From an uncultured Bacillus sp. (lineage in GTDB: Bacteria; Bacillota; Bacilli; Bacillales_B; DSM-18226): DNA of 64,000 nucleotides. Positions 37,964 to 48,446 of the stretch are shown here, one piece after another (position 1 is the stretch's first letter; each line of letters opens with the position of its first letter). A model generated the notes under the pieces. It was not told the DNA's origin, made no database searches, and worked only from the letters and a program-made list of their open reading frames with translations. The DNA lies in the NCBI RefSeq assembly GCF_946478885.1, contig NZ_CAMLDX010000004.1:1-64000 (forward strand), read 5' to 3'. The position numbers and the translations under genes are program-made.

Positions 37964-38707
37964 ATGAAAAGAGTCGTTTTAAAAATCATTTATTTCGCAT
38001 TGCTGCTTCTCATTGTTCCAAAAGTATCCTTCGCCATGCATATTATGGAAGGGTTTTTACCGATTGAGTGGGCAATTTTTTGGTGGGGAATGACCCTGCC
38101 CTTCCTCGTTCTTGGGTTCCGTTCGATACGTAAGAGCATCCAAGAAAACCCTGATACTAAAATGATGCTTGGTCTCTCAGGAGCGTTTGCCTTTGTTTTA
38201 TCAGCTTTAAAGCTGCCTTCTGTTACAGGAAGCTGTTCACATCCTACCGGAGTCGGATTAGGTACGATTTTGTTTGGTCCATTCGCGATGAGTGTGATCG
38301 GATCGATCGTTCTTTTATTCCAAGCCTTATTATTGGCCCATGGCGGAATAACGACGCTTGGTGCAAACGCATTTTCCATGGCTGTTGTCGGACCGATTCT
38401 TGCCTATCTCGTTTATAAAGGGTCCACAAAACTGAATCTTCCTTTTTCGGTAGCTGTATTCCTAGCCGCTACAATTAGCGATTTAGGTACATATATGGTA
38501 ACCTCGATTCAGCTTGCCCTTGCTTTTCCATCTGAAGCAGGAGGCTTCTATGCATCATTCGCTAAATTTGCCGGAATTTTTGCCATTACCCAGATTCCAT
38601 TAGCTATTAGCGAAGGACTACTTACCGTGATTGTGATGAATTTCCTGAAAAAATATAATTTATCGGAATTAAAAGCACTTAGTGTACTTAAGAAGGAGGC
38701 CCGGTAA
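37964..38707 (+). CDS. cbiM: cobalt ECF transporter S component
   Basis: A 247-residue substrate-specific membrane subunit. A cleavable signal (about 1-24, ending SFA) precedes the invariant MHIMEGFLP; the freed N-terminal Met-His ligates cobalt in characterised CbiM. Six or seven further helices follow, with [17 protein letters not shown] and [24 protein letters not shown] precedes ATG 37964. Expression is under riboswitch 2, so the cell imports cobalt when B12 is short. Confidence 0.95.
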   Translation: MKRVVLKIIYFALLLLIVPKVSFAMHIMEGFLPIEWAIFWWGMTLPFLVLGFRSIRKSIQENPDTKMMLGLSGAFAFVLSALKLPSVTGSCSHPTGVGLGTILFGPFAMSVIGSIVLLFQALLLAHGGITTLGANAFSMAVVGPILAYLVYKGSTKLNLPFSVAVFLAATISDLGTYMVTSIQLALAFPSEAGGFYASFAKFAGIFAITQIPLAISEGLLTVIVMNFLKKYNLSELKALSVLKKEAR

Positions 38708-38708
38708 T

Positions 38709-39017
38709 ATGAAAAAAAATATACTGCTCATTGGCATTGTCATTCTACTCACAATTATTCCATTATTCATCCAAAAAGAGGCCGAGTTTGGCGGTGCTGA
38801 TGGAGAAGCGGAAACAGCCATAAGTGAAATCGACTCCAGCTATGAACCGTGGTTCTCCAATATTTGGGAACCACCAAGTGGAGAAATTGAAAGCTTATTA
38901 TTTGCCCTTCAGGCTGCCATAGGAGCTGGATTTATCGGTTATTTTATCGGCTGGACCCGGGGGAAACACAGTGGCAAAGAGAGGAAAGAAGATAATACCC
39001 ATGCTTCTCATCGATAA
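38709..39017 (+). CDS. cbiN: cobalt transport auxiliary subunit
   Basis: A 102-residue two-helix protein with an extracytoplasmic loop (EFGGADGEAETAISEID, then YEPWFSNIWEPPSGEIESLLF), the CbiN pattern. It helps metal loading of CbiM. RBS AAGGAGG lies in the end of cbiM. It overlaps cbiQ by 17 nt. Confidence 0.93.
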   Translation: MKKNILLIGIVILLTIIPLFIQKEAEFGGADGEAETAISEIDSSYEPWFSNIWEPPSGEIESLLFALQAAIGAGFIGYFIGWTRGKHSGKERKEDNTHASHR

Positions 39018-39789
39018 ATTTGCCTATATAAATCGTTTGAAAAAGATTCATCCGGCAGAGAAAATGTTCCTCTCTTTTTTTCTGCTGGTGTTTACTATAA
39101 CCGTCAAAGATTTAATGGTCTCAATCATCACTTTTATCGTAATGAGTTCTTTAACTATTTTTGCAGCTAAAATCCCGTTTCGCAATTATGTGCAATTACT
39201 GCTTCTGCCTGTTTTTTTTCTTATTTCAAGTACAATCTCCATATTGTTTTCTTTTGCTCGTAAGGATCTTATCCTTCCTTCTTTCATTTGGAGAATAGAA
39301 TTGGGCAAATGGCAAATATTCATCACCGAAAACAATGCCAGCACAGTTATTTCACTCGTCTTTATCGTACTTAGTAGCATCAGCTGTTTATACTTTTTAA
39401 CATTAACCACCCCATTTCATGGGATCTTTCAGATTCTTCGCAAGCTGAGGATGCCACAGTTATTGATTGAAATAATTGAAATTACCTATAGATTTATCTT
39501 TGTTTTCTTAGAATCAGCTTTAACCATCTATCGGGCACAGCATTCGCGTCTGGGTTATCAATCGATTAAACAATCGATTCACTCGCTAGCTTTGTTAACA
39601 GCATCCCTATTTGTTACGGTTTTTCATCGGACTAAAGAGCTGACTGTTGCCATGAATTCCCGCTGTATCGGAGAAGAGGTTATATATTCAGATGATTCAT
39701 ACAAATTATCATTAAGGAGCTGGTTCGTTATTTTAGGTATCATCTCCCTTATCGTAATGGTCTATTTCAAGTTTGGAGGCACATTGTAG
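39001..39789 (+). CDS. cbiQ: cobalt ECF transporter T component
   Basis: A 262-residue transmembrane coupling protein with about five helices, opening MLLIDKFAYINRLKKIHP. The cytoplasmic coupling motifs follow (RAQHSRLGY near 185 and AMNSRCIG near 230) that contact the ATPase. ATG 39001 is preferred from family N-termini; a GTG at 38971 is also in frame. Confidence 0.92.
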   Translation: MLLIDKFAYINRLKKIHPAEKMFLSFFLLVFTITVKDLMVSIITFIVMSSLTIFAAKIPFRNYVQLLLLPVFFLISSTISILFSFARKDLILPSFIWRIELGKWQIFITENNASTVISLVFIVLSSISCLYFLTLTTPFHGIFQILRKLRMPQLLIEIIEITYRFIFVFLESALTIYRAQHSRLGYQSIKQSIHSLALLTASLFVTVFHRTKELTVAMNSRCIGEEVIYSDDSYKLSLRSWFVILGIISLIVMVYFKFGGTL

Positions 39790-40625
39790 TGGATGAATTA
39801 CTTTTTCATATCCATCAGCTTACCTATTCCTATGCGGATGGCACCTGCGCATTACATAATATTACTCTTTCGATAAAAAAAGGGAAAAAGATTGCCTTGC
39901 TGGGAAACAACGGGGCAGGAAAATCAACATTCTTCCTTCATTTAAATGGAATTCTAAAACCAACCTCCGGGAGCATTTTAATAAATGGTGAACCGATCAA
40001 ATATGATCGTAAATCCTTACTAAGCCTTAGAAAAAAAGTAGGTATTGTCTTTCAGAATCCAGATTCCCAATTGTTTTCCGGCAATGTCAAACAAGACATT
40101 GCCTTTGGACCGTTGAATTTAGGCTGGTCTAAGGAAAAGGTCCATCAGCGGACTTCTTGGGCAATGGAACAAACAGATGTAACGCAATTACAAGAAAGGC
40201 CGATTCATTTTCTGAGCTTAGGACAGAAAAAACGGGTAGCCGTTGCTGGCATTTTAGCAATGGATCCAGAGATTTTTATTTTTGACGAACCAACTGCAGG
40301 ATTGGATGCCTATTACTCCAAACAAATGAAACAGCTGCTTCATCAAGTTCATCAAGATAACAAAACCATCCTTCTATCAACACACGATGTCCATTTTGCC
40401 TATGAATGGGCAGACGAAATCATGGTGATCAGCAATGGAGAGATTCTTTATCATGGTGACCCTGTTTCACTTTTTTATGAGCAGGACATTTTGGACAAAG
40501 CTCACTTGGAAAAGCCATGGGTATTTGAAACAGCACAAATCATGAGGCAAAAACAACTGCTTCCGGAAATCACTTCAATGCCCCGCAACCGGGAAGAATT
40601 ATTTGCCATGCTTCAAAACGATTAA
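39789..40625 (+). CDS. cbiO: cobalt ECF transporter ATPase
   Basis: A 278-residue energising ATPase. Walker A GNNGAGKST (about 39), Q-loop FQNPDSQLF, signature LSLGQKKRVAVAG, Walker B IFIFDEPTAGLD and H-loop STHDV. A GTG start overlaps the cbiQ stop by 1 nt, with TTGGAGG as RBS. It completes cbiMNQO. Confidence 0.95.
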   Translation: MDELLFHIHQLTYSYADGTCALHNITLSIKKGKKIALLGNNGAGKSTFFLHLNGILKPTSGSILINGEPIKYDRKSLLSLRKKVGIVFQNPDSQLFSGNVKQDIAFGPLNLGWSKEKVHQRTSWAMEQTDVTQLQERPIHFLSLGQKKRVAVAGILAMDPEIFIFDEPTAGLDAYYSKQMKQLLHQVHQDNKTILLSTHDVHFAYEWADEIMVISNGEILYHGDPVSLFYEQDILDKAHLEKPWVFETAQIMRQKQLLPEITSMPRNREELFAMLQND

Positions 40626-40741
40626 TCTATTGTTCGTTTTTTTACTTTTCACACTCTGATAAAAAAGTATGTTCATCATATCCATAACAGCCAAATATTG
40701 TATAATGAAATAAGAGCCCCTCCTAAAGGAAGTGTGGATAA

Positions 40742-41908
40742 ATGAAACAATTATTTATAAAAACAGAGGTTCAGAGAGAATGGATCAATAAACTGGAACA
40801 GCATAAAGAATCGTTCAACAGTTTTTCTAAGGAAGTTGATGAACAATCAAGATTTCCTAGGGAAAATATCCAATCACTGATCAACATGGGTTATACGACA
40901 CTTTCATTGCCAAAAGAATATGGCGGAGAAGGGATCTCTCTAACCGACATGGTCCTTTTCCAGGAGACTATTTCAAGTTACGATGGTGCCACAGGTCTTT
41001 CAATTGGCTGGCATCAAAGTGTCGTTGGCGAATTATACGAAAAAAAATTATGGGATGAACAAAAGCTAGGACGTTTTGCTGTGCAAGTCAGGAATGGTGC
41101 TTTAGTAAACCGTGCAGCAAGCGAAGAGCAGACCGGCAGCCCGACCCGAGGCGGTCGTCCTGGTACAATTGCTGTCAAAAAAGCAAAACAATGGGTCATA
41201 TCCGGTCGAAAAGTCTTTACGACCATGTCTCCTGTCCTTACTCATTTTCTTGTAACGGCATGGATAGAAGAAAAGAATGGCATTGGGGTTTTTTTAATTG
41301 AAAAAGAAACAAAGGGGCTATCGATAGAAGAAAATTGGCATATGCTCTCCATGAGGGGAACAGAAAGTCATGATCTTGTTCTGGATCAGGTTGAAGTGGC
41401 AGAAGATGATTTCGTGGAGCTTTTTCAAGGTGCAAAAGGAAAATCTCCGAATGCCTGGCTCCTTCATATACCCGCATGTTACTTAGGAATTGCACAGGCT
41501 GCCAGGGACCATGCAGTTAAATTTGCCATCGAATATTCCCCGAACAGTATAACTGGCACCATTAGTCGATTACCAAATGTACAAAGCTTAATTGGACAAA
41601 TGGATTTGGAGCTGATGAAGGCCCGACACTTTCTGTATAGCGTGGCTGACGCCTATGATGATCTATCCCGCCGTCCCTACATAACCAATGAACTCGGTGC
41701 TGCAAAGCATATCGTCACAAATTCGAGCTTGAAGATTGTTGACCTGGCTATGAGAATTGTCGGTGCCAGAAGTCTTCAGTTATCTAATCCGTTACAGCGG
41801 TATTATCGCGATATCCGTGCCGGACTGCATAATCCGCCAATGGATGATATGACTATTGCAAAAATTGCCCAGACGGCAATCAATGAATGGAATAATACAG
41901 AAAACTGA
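40742..41908 (+). CDS. acyl-CoA dehydrogenase-like flavoprotein (YdbM type)
   Basis: A 388-residue protein of the acyl-CoA dehydrogenase fold: N-terminal helical domain 1-110, middle beta domain (VNRAASEEQTGSP, then GRKVFTTMSP and MRGTESHDLVLD), C-terminal helices 230-385. It resembles B. subtilis YdbM. Related flavoproteins include monooxygenases of the DszC type, so the substrate is open. AGGAAGTG precedes the ATG. It stands alone after the cobalt transporter and convergent with the IclR genes. Confidence 0.82.
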   Translation: MKQLFIKTEVQREWINKLEQHKESFNSFSKEVDEQSRFPRENIQSLINMGYTTLSLPKEYGGEGISLTDMVLFQETISSYDGATGLSIGWHQSVVGELYEKKLWDEQKLGRFAVQVRNGALVNRAASEEQTGSPTRGGRPGTIAVKKAKQWVISGRKVFTTMSPVLTHFLVTAWIEEKNGIGVFLIEKETKGLSIEENWHMLSMRGTESHDLVLDQVEVAEDDFVELFQGAKGKSPNAWLLHIPACYLGIAQAARDHAVKFAIEYSPNSITGTISRLPNVQSLIGQMDLELMKARHFLYSVADAYDDLSRRPYITNELGAAKHIVTNSSLKIVDLAMRIVGARSLQLSNPLQRYYRDIRAGLHNPPMDDMTIAKIAQTAINEWNNTEN

Positions 41909-41966
41909 AAAATATTCAAGAACAACATTTGACAAGGATTGTTTTCCAAAGCCCAGTATGGTTTAT

Positions 41967-42013
41967 GAAATGAAACAGAAGGCCTACTCATAGCAGACTT
42001 TTTGTTTCATTTC
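41967..42013. terminator. bidirectional terminator
   Basis: GAAATGAAACA pairs with TGTTTCATTTC. The stem overlaps the last codons of the converging IclR gene. Confidence 0.7.
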
Positions 42014-42798
42014 TGTTTTCCATTTTCTTTTATCAACCGTAATTCTTTTGATATATCATCGGCTGCCTGCTGTACTAGCTTTGTTAATTTAGGCAATGTA
42101 TTTCTATTAACTCGTGAGATGGGACCCGCAATACTGACCGAGGCTATCACTTTTCCCAGGGGATGGCGTACAGGAGCGGCAATGGAGGTTACACCTTTAT
42201 GAAGTTCCTCTATACTGATTGCATAACCTTGCTTTCGAATTTTGGAAAGAGTATTTAATAATTCAGTCGGATTCGTACATGTTTTCGTAGTAAATGCTTT
42301 TAAGCCCCTCTCAATCAATTGTTTAATGACCGTTTCAGATTGATAAGCAAGTAATACTTGCCCCGTGCTTGTACAGTAAGACGGGTTAGACTTCCCTGCA
42401 TGTGACAAAAGGTGTACCGGATAAAGATTTTCGACTTTCAACAGGTACATCGCTTGATCATCTCTAAAAACTGCAATATGAGAGGACTCTCTAGTATCTG
42501 CTGTTAATTTCTCTAATACTGGTCGTGCAATCCGGCAAAGAGCAATTTTGGAAAGGATCGTATTTCCCATAGCTAATATAGATGCCGCCGGGCGGTAATA
42601 TTTCGTATGGGGATCTCTTATGATTAACCCCTCCTGCATTAAGGTATTAGCAAGGCGGAATGCAGTGCTTAAGGCAACGCCTAATCTCCCTGAAATCTCG
42701 CTTAAATTCAGCTCTGGTTCACTTGTAGAAAATAAATTTAACAGTCTAAGGGAATTTCTTAAGGAAGAATATTCACGGCTTTGGGTATTCGTCTTCAT
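42007..42798 (-). CDS. IclR family transcriptional regulator 1
   Basis: A 263-residue IclR protein with an N-terminal winged helix (SLRLLNLFSTSEPELNLSEI, then GVALSTAFRLANTLMQEG) and a C-terminal effector-binding domain from about 85. The segment LLSHAGKSNPSYCTSTGQVLLAY is typical. The start at 42798 overlaps the upstream IclR stop as ATGA, with AAGGAATGG as RBS. Its location suggests control of aromatic-degradation genes such as pobA. Confidence 0.88.
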   Translation of the reverse strand: MKTNTQSREYSSLRNSLRLLNLFSTSEPELNLSEISGRLGVALSTAFRLANTLMQEGLIIRDPHTKYYRPAASILAMGNTILSKIALCRIARPVLEKLTADTRESSHIAVFRDDQAMYLLKVENLYPVHLLSHAGKSNPSYCTSTGQVLLAYQSETVIKQLIERGLKAFTTKTCTNPTELLNTLSKIRKQGYAISIEELHKGVTSIAAPVRHPLGKVIASVSIAGPISRVNRNTLPKLTKLVQQAADDISKELRLIKENGKQK

Positions 42799-43595
42799 AC
42801 GACTGACCATTCCTTATCGGAAGAATTCGGAATGAATCCCAAATTTAAAGATATTTCATATCCAGCTTGGATAATAGCATCAATACACTCACCCATTTTC
42901 ACCTCATTCATTCTTTGCCGTGTACCAACAATGCTCACCGCAGCCACCACCTCTCCTGAATAATCCCGGATTGGCGCTGCCAGGCTAATAACATCCTCAT
43001 GCATCTCATCGATACACACTGAATACCCTTGTTTTCTGATCTGCTTTAATTGTTTTTTAAACTGCTCAGGAATTGTTACGCTATTCGGTCCCATTTTCGG
43101 CAGACCCGCATCCATAACCTGTTGAATAACTTCCTCCTTCTGATAGGCAAGAAGCACCTTTCCCGAGCTTGTACAAGAAACAGGATTTTTCCGACCAATG
43201 GACGACAAGAGTTCAATCGGTTTTTCACCTTGAATTTTTTTTACATAAGTGATTCCCATTCCTTCTAAAATCGCAATGTGGGCGGTTTCACCTAATTGAT
43301 TCACCAAATTCCTTAACAACTCCTTCGCCTCCCGCTGAATTTCTAAATGGGCGGTAATTACCCCGCTCAAATATAATAACGAATAACCGAGACAATACTT
43401 ATTTTGTTCCTTCTGCAAAAAACCTTCAGCTACCAAATCACTAACTAACCTGCTGACACTACTTTTATGGATCTGAAGTGTCTGAGCGATTTCCGTCACT
43501 CCCCATACCGGTTTTTCCTGGGAAAAAAGCTGAAGAATCCGCATTCCATTTTGTACTGATTGTAAAATAGAATTCCTGTCCTTTTTTGTTTTCAT
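42795..43595 (-). CDS. IclR family transcriptional regulator 2
   Basis: A 266-residue IclR protein paralogous to its partner: HTH with GVTEIAQTLQIHKSSVSRLVSDL and effector domain containing IGRKNPVSCTSSGKVLLAYQ. GAGGTG precedes ATG 43595. It is divergent from pobA, 127 nt away, as is usual for IclR-type PobR activators. The tandem pair may answer two related aromatic acids. Confidence 0.88.
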   Translation of the reverse strand: MKTKKDRNSILQSVQNGMRILQLFSQEKPVWGVTEIAQTLQIHKSSVSRLVSDLVAEGFLQKEQNKYCLGYSLLYLSGVITAHLEIQREAKELLRNLVNQLGETAHIAILEGMGITYVKKIQGEKPIELLSSIGRKNPVSCTSSGKVLLAYQKEEVIQQVMDAGLPKMGPNSVTIPEQFKKQLKQIRKQGYSVCIDEMHEDVISLAAPIRDYSGEVVAAVSIVGTRQRMNEVKMGECIDAIIQAGYEISLNLGFIPNSSDKEWSVV

Positions 43596-43695
43596 TAAAT
43601 TGCACCTCAAAAAAGTATCATTTGTTTTGTATAGCAGAAACCATGACTATTTTTCTGAATATTTTAATAATAACATAAATACTGTAAATAGCTAA

Positions 43696-44937
<1,242 letters not shown>

Positions 44938-44942
44938 TCATA

Positions 44943-44988
44943 TTTTACAGCAGCGGCTCCGGCCTCAACTAGAGTCACTGCTGTAAAA
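44943..44988 (+). terminator. terminator after pobA
   Basis: TTTTACAGCAG (44943-44953) pairs with CTGCTGTAAAA (44978-44988). Confidence 0.7.
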
Positions 44989-45024
44989 TAAAAAAACATG
45001 TATCATTGATTTTACTGTCAAATC

Positions 45025-46074
45025 CTAAATTTCAATTCCTGCTTCCGCAAATGTAACCATATTTTTCATCATACTGACTGCTGCGTCAACAATCGGAAAG
45101 GCCAACGCGGCCCCCGAACCTTCTCCAAGACATAAATCGATATACAGCATAGGCTTAATGTCCAAAAGTTCACTTGCTTTTTGACTGCCGATTTCTGCGG
45201 AGGCATGAGAGGTAATCATGTATTCCTTTGCTTTTGGTTCAATTGAAGCTGCAATTAATGCGGCTGCAGTAGAAATATATCCATCGATCACAACCGGTTT
45301 TTTTTGAGCTGCCGCTGCAAGCATGACGCCAGCCATTCCTCCTATTTCCAGACCTCCTACCTTTGCCAGAATATCGATACCGTCATTTGGATTCGGTTGG
45401 TTAACTTCAATGGCCTTTTTTATAACATTTGCTTTATGCTCCCGTCCCCCAGTTCCAAGTCCTGCTCCTCTTCCGGTAATGAGTAAAGGGTCGATCTTAC
45501 CTAAAACCGCTATAATGGCAGTAGTCGGAGTGGTATTTCCAATCCCCATTTCACCGGTTCCGAGTAAATTGACTCCTTTTTTGATCTCTTCATTTGCAAT
45601 TTCAATACCAGTCTCGATCGAGAGAATAGCTTCTTCTCGTGTCATTGCCGGACCCTTTGCCATATTATCCGTACCATACTTAATTTTTCGATTAATCACT
45701 CCGCAATTCGCCGGGAGGTCTGTTTTTATCCCTACATCCACACTGACAACCCGTGCTCCCGAAACTTTGCCCAACGCACAAACTCCTGTTGTCCCTTTCG
45801 GAAAATTTAAGGTTTGTGCATATGTAACCTCCTGGGGATTACTTGTCACCCCTTCTTCATATACACCATGATCACCGGCCATCACAATAATCGCCTTTTG
45901 ATCTATCACAGGATAAAGGTCACCTGTAATACCAGCTAATTGAACAGCCAAATCCTCCAAGCGTCCCAGACTGAATGGCGGTTTAATCAGGTTATTTACC
46001 CTGTCTCTTGCTTTCTCTATCATTTCTTGGTCTAAGCTATCAATTTTCTTGATGGTTTCCTGCAATAAACTCAT
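45025..46074 (-). CDS. cobT: nicotinate-nucleotide-dimethylbenzimidazole phosphoribosyltransferase
   Basis: A 349-residue CobT activating the lower ligand base of B12 to alpha-ribazole phosphate. Motifs: MAGDHGVYEEGVTS (about 85), GEMGIGNTTPTTAI (about 173) and the catalytic Glu in LCLGEGSGAALAFP (about 318). It is the only nucleotide-loop gene in the window and has its own cobalamin riboswitch, about 9 kb from the cbi operon. Confidence 0.95.
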   Translation of the reverse strand: MSLLQETIKKIDSLDQEMIEKARDRVNNLIKPPFSLGRLEDLAVQLAGITGDLYPVIDQKAIIVMAGDHGVYEEGVTSNPQEVTYAQTLNFPKGTTGVCALGKVSGARVVSVDVGIKTDLPANCGVINRKIKYGTDNMAKGPAMTREEAILSIETGIEIANEEIKKGVNLLGTGEMGIGNTTPTTAIIAVLGKIDPLLITGRGAGLGTGGREHKANVIKKAIEVNQPNPNDGIDILAKVGGLEIGGMAGVMLAAAAQKKPVVIDGYISTAAALIAASIEPKAKEYMITSHASAEIGSQKASELLDIKPMLYIDLCLGEGSGAALAFPIVDAAVSMMKNMVTFAEAGIEI

Positions 46075-46104
46075 TTATTTTCCCCTTTTCTTTATGTAAA
46101 TAAA

Positions 46105-46148
46105 GAAAGCCCGCAGTTTATTTACATCATAAATAAACTGTGGGCTTT
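46105..46148 (-). terminator. terminator of riboswitch 3
   Basis: AAAGCCCGCAGTTTATTT and AAATAAACTGTGGGCTTT form a long stem. On the minus strand a T-rich tract follows before cobT. Confidence 0.85.
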
Positions 46149-46171
46149 TCCATCAACCACAATATATCAAG

Positions 46172-46328
46172 CCAATAGGCAGGTCTCCTGGCTCAGGTTC
46201 AACGCTTCAACAGGCCTTCCCGGATATATATTCCAGTGGCATTTTCTATGAAGCTCCCCCATACAGTGGCGGGACCGCTGAAGATTTCTACTTCATTCCC
46301 TATTCTCCCATTTGGGCACCTATTGCTT
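46172..46328 (-). ncRNA. cobalamin riboswitch 3 (cobT leader)
   Basis: Minus-strand blocks: AGGTGCCC, GAATAGGGAATGAAG, GCGGTCCCGCCACTGTA, TCCGGGAAGGCC and B12 box GAGCCAGGAGACCTGCC. Ordered as in the other two leaders of the window. Confidence 0.95.
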
Positions 46329-46680
46329 TTATTCTTTTCTGAATATAATTTACATGAGATATTGAGATTCGTCAATATCTATTCTTCTTCAATAAGAATA
46401 GAAAAACTGTGTAAAAGGAATTGGATGCAAGAATTACACTCTATTACTTATGTAATCATTCAAAACTCCTTTCATTCCTTTTATAGGATAGAAGGAGTTG
46501 TTCTTTATATCTAGCAATATTTAAATACTTAGCATGATTCTGTCTAAAATCAAATAAAAATTCAACATATTATGCTGTATAATTTTTTTGAAAATTAGTA
46601 TAAAATAAGTCTGTGAAAGGGCTTTCAAACTTTTACAATGGGGATATCACGAATTAATAGTAAACTAGGGGGAATATGAA
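46329..46680. other. 352-bp intergenic region between cobT and the dioxygenase
   Basis: AT-rich and without a gene. It must hold divergent promoters. A TATAAA-like box lies near 46600 just before the cre-like site for the dioxygenase. Confidence 0.4.
46614..46627 (+). promoter_or_regulatory. cre-like site upstream of the extradiol dioxygenase
   Basis: TGAAAGGGCTTTCA differs from the ideal cre TGAAAGCGCTTTCA at one position. It sits just after a TATAAA -10-like box and 54 nt before the gene, where CcpA binding would block transcription. Confidence 0.5.
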
Positions 46681-47592
46681 ATGGGTATTTTACGTCTAGG
46701 AAGAGTACAATTAAGAATGCCTAACTGGGATGCGAGTGTAGACTATTACAAAAATGTCTTAGGATTGGTCGAAGTAGCCAGAGAAGACGATCTTGTATAT
46801 CTTAAAGCTTGGGATGAACATGATCATCATAGTGTCATATTACAAAAAGCTGACACTGCAGGGTTAGAACATCTTGCATTTAAAGTTGAATCTCCTGAAG
46901 ATTTAGACATGTATGAGAAAAAATTAAATGATTATGGTGTTGAAACAGCACGCATTCCGGCTGGAACACGAATTGCTGAGGGGGAAGCTGTTCGTTTCCA
47001 ATTGCCAACAGAACAATATGTTGAATTATACGCTGAAATTGAAAAAGTAGGGAATGGACTTCCGCTCGTAAATCCGGCTCCATGGCCAGATGGATTAGTA
47101 GGGATTGCACCTCCTCGCCTTGACCATTTATTAATTGCCGGTGAAGATGTTGAGGGATCTACTAGATTATTTCAAGAAGTATTCGGCTTCTGTATGGCTG
47201 AAAAGGCTGTTTTGGAAGATGGAGAAAGTTATTTAGCAACTTGGTTATTTGTTACAAATACTCCGCATGATATTGCCATTATTAAAGGACCTAACGGAAA
47301 ACTGCACCATGTTGGTTTCTTCCTTGATGAATGGAACGATATCCGCAGAGCTGCCGACATTATTGGTAAAAACAATGTTTCACTTGATAAAGGTCCTGTA
47401 CGTCATGGTATAACACGCGGTACGACAATCTACTTCTTTGACCCTTCAGGTAATCGTAATGAAGTATATTGCGGCGGTTATATCGCTCATAAAGATAATC
47501 CTACTATCACGTGGACAGCTGACAAAATTGGCGAAGGAATTTCATACTTCGATAAAGATGCCGGTGAAAGATTTACAACGGTATTCTCTTAA
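46681..47592 (+). CDS. xylE: catechol 2,3-dioxygenase (XylE-type extradiol dioxygenase)
   Basis: A 303-residue two-domain vicinal-oxygen-chelate enzyme cleaving catechols meta to the hydroxyls. Fe2+ ligands are the His of RLDHLLI (about 149), the His of KLHHVGF (about 210) and the Glu of GNRNEVYCGG (about 261). The C-terminal region (TIYFFDPSGNRNEV) matches the Pseudomonas XylE family closely. It forms an operon with a ferredoxin 24 nt downstream. The aromatic substrate could be catechol or protocatechuate, given pobA nearby. Confidence 0.9.
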   Translation: MGILRLGRVQLRMPNWDASVDYYKNVLGLVEVAREDDLVYLKAWDEHDHHSVILQKADTAGLEHLAFKVESPEDLDMYEKKLNDYGVETARIPAGTRIAEGEAVRFQLPTEQYVELYAEIEKVGNGLPLVNPAPWPDGLVGIAPPRLDHLLIAGEDVEGSTRLFQEVFGFCMAEKAVLEDGESYLATWLFVTNTPHDIAIIKGPNGKLHHVGFFLDEWNDIRRAADIIGKNNVSLDKGPVRHGITRGTTIYFFDPSGNRNEVYCGGYIAHKDNPTITWTADKIGEGISYFDKDAGERFTTVFS

Positions 47593-47616
47593 TTGAGATT
47601 ATTTTGGTGACAATCA

Positions 47617-47970
47617 ATGAATCAATTTCAAATAAAAGTTACACATCCGGATGAACGTACATTCATTGGTAAGGAGAACGAAACCATCCTCGATTCTTCT
47701 ATCCGTACTAACGGCAAGATTAAAGTCGGCTGCAAAAACGGTGGATGCGGACTATGCAAGATTAAGATAGTCGAGGGTAAAATTGAACATGGAACAGCTT
47801 CCCGTTCTGTCCTGCCTCTTCATGAAGAAGCAGAGGGTTACGCATTAGCTTGCCGGGCTGTGCCTAAGAGTGATATCACACTTGAAGATCATTCGGGTGC
47901 ACAGGCTCAAAAGTTTAATTATGTCAAAGCTGCCTTAAAAGCAGCTAAACATTCAAAAGAATTGGTCTAA
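47617..47970 (+). CDS. 2Fe-2S ferredoxin, XylT-like
   Basis: A 117-residue plant-type ferredoxin. Cluster ligands are CKNGGCGLC (about 39-47) and a later Cys in YALACRAV (about 79). It has an extra C-terminal helix. XylT-type ferredoxins reduce and reactivate the oxidised iron of catechol 2,3-dioxygenase, and the adjacency with the dioxygenase gene supports that role. Confidence 0.88.
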   Translation: MNQFQIKVTHPDERTFIGKENETILDSSIRTNGKIKVGCKNGGCGLCKIKIVEGKIEHGTASRSVLPLHEEAEGYALACRAVPKSDITLEDHSGAQAQKFNYVKAALKAAKHSKELV

Positions 47971-47972
47971 TT

Positions 47973-48003
47973 GAGTAGCGGGGGTGTTGCCCCCGCTACT
48001 CTC
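47973..48003 (+). terminator. terminator after the ferredoxin gene
   Basis: GAGTAGCGGGGG pairs perfectly with CCCCCGCTACTC around TGTTG. Confidence 0.9.
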
Positions 48004-48116
48004 TCATACCACCGTGTATTCCCATCCATTTGTCATGATTGACCTTATCAATTGCATTAAGAAGTGCCTTCATAATAGAGAAGTCAACCTTATTTTATAA
48101 GCAAATGAATGCACGA

Positions 48117-48398
48117 TTATCTTCTTCCGCTCAAAATCATTGCATTTCCCAATACTTTTTTGTTCAATAAGAACTTTGGCAATTTCATTTCTTTAGCAAG
48201 CTTATAGCCATTCAATTCAGACACATGATGTTTCTTTAAGACATTTAAGAGCTCTTTTTTATCCCCCAATATTTTTTCATCCATAAACAAATCTAAGAAG
48301 ACAAATTCACCACCGGGTTTTAACACTCTTAATGCCTCTTTCATTACTTCAGTTTTATTTTCGCATTCTTTTACTTCATGAAATGTGAAAGGAAACAC
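48117..48398 (-). pseudogene. C-terminal remnant of a class I methyltransferase
   Basis: The 93-residue frame begins in mid-domain: FPFTFHEVKE, then EALRVLKPGGEFVFLDLF is the post-motif region of a SAM-dependent methyltransferase, but the SAM-binding N-terminal half (GxGxG) is missing and no RBS precedes it. A further short coding-like scrap (ending KWMGIHGGMRE) lies at about 48004-48100 on the same strand. Both look like decayed genes. Confidence 0.65.
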
Positions 48399-48446
48399 TT
48401 AACTGCTTCCTTTCACACGACAGACAGAGGAAGGCTGAACGTGACT

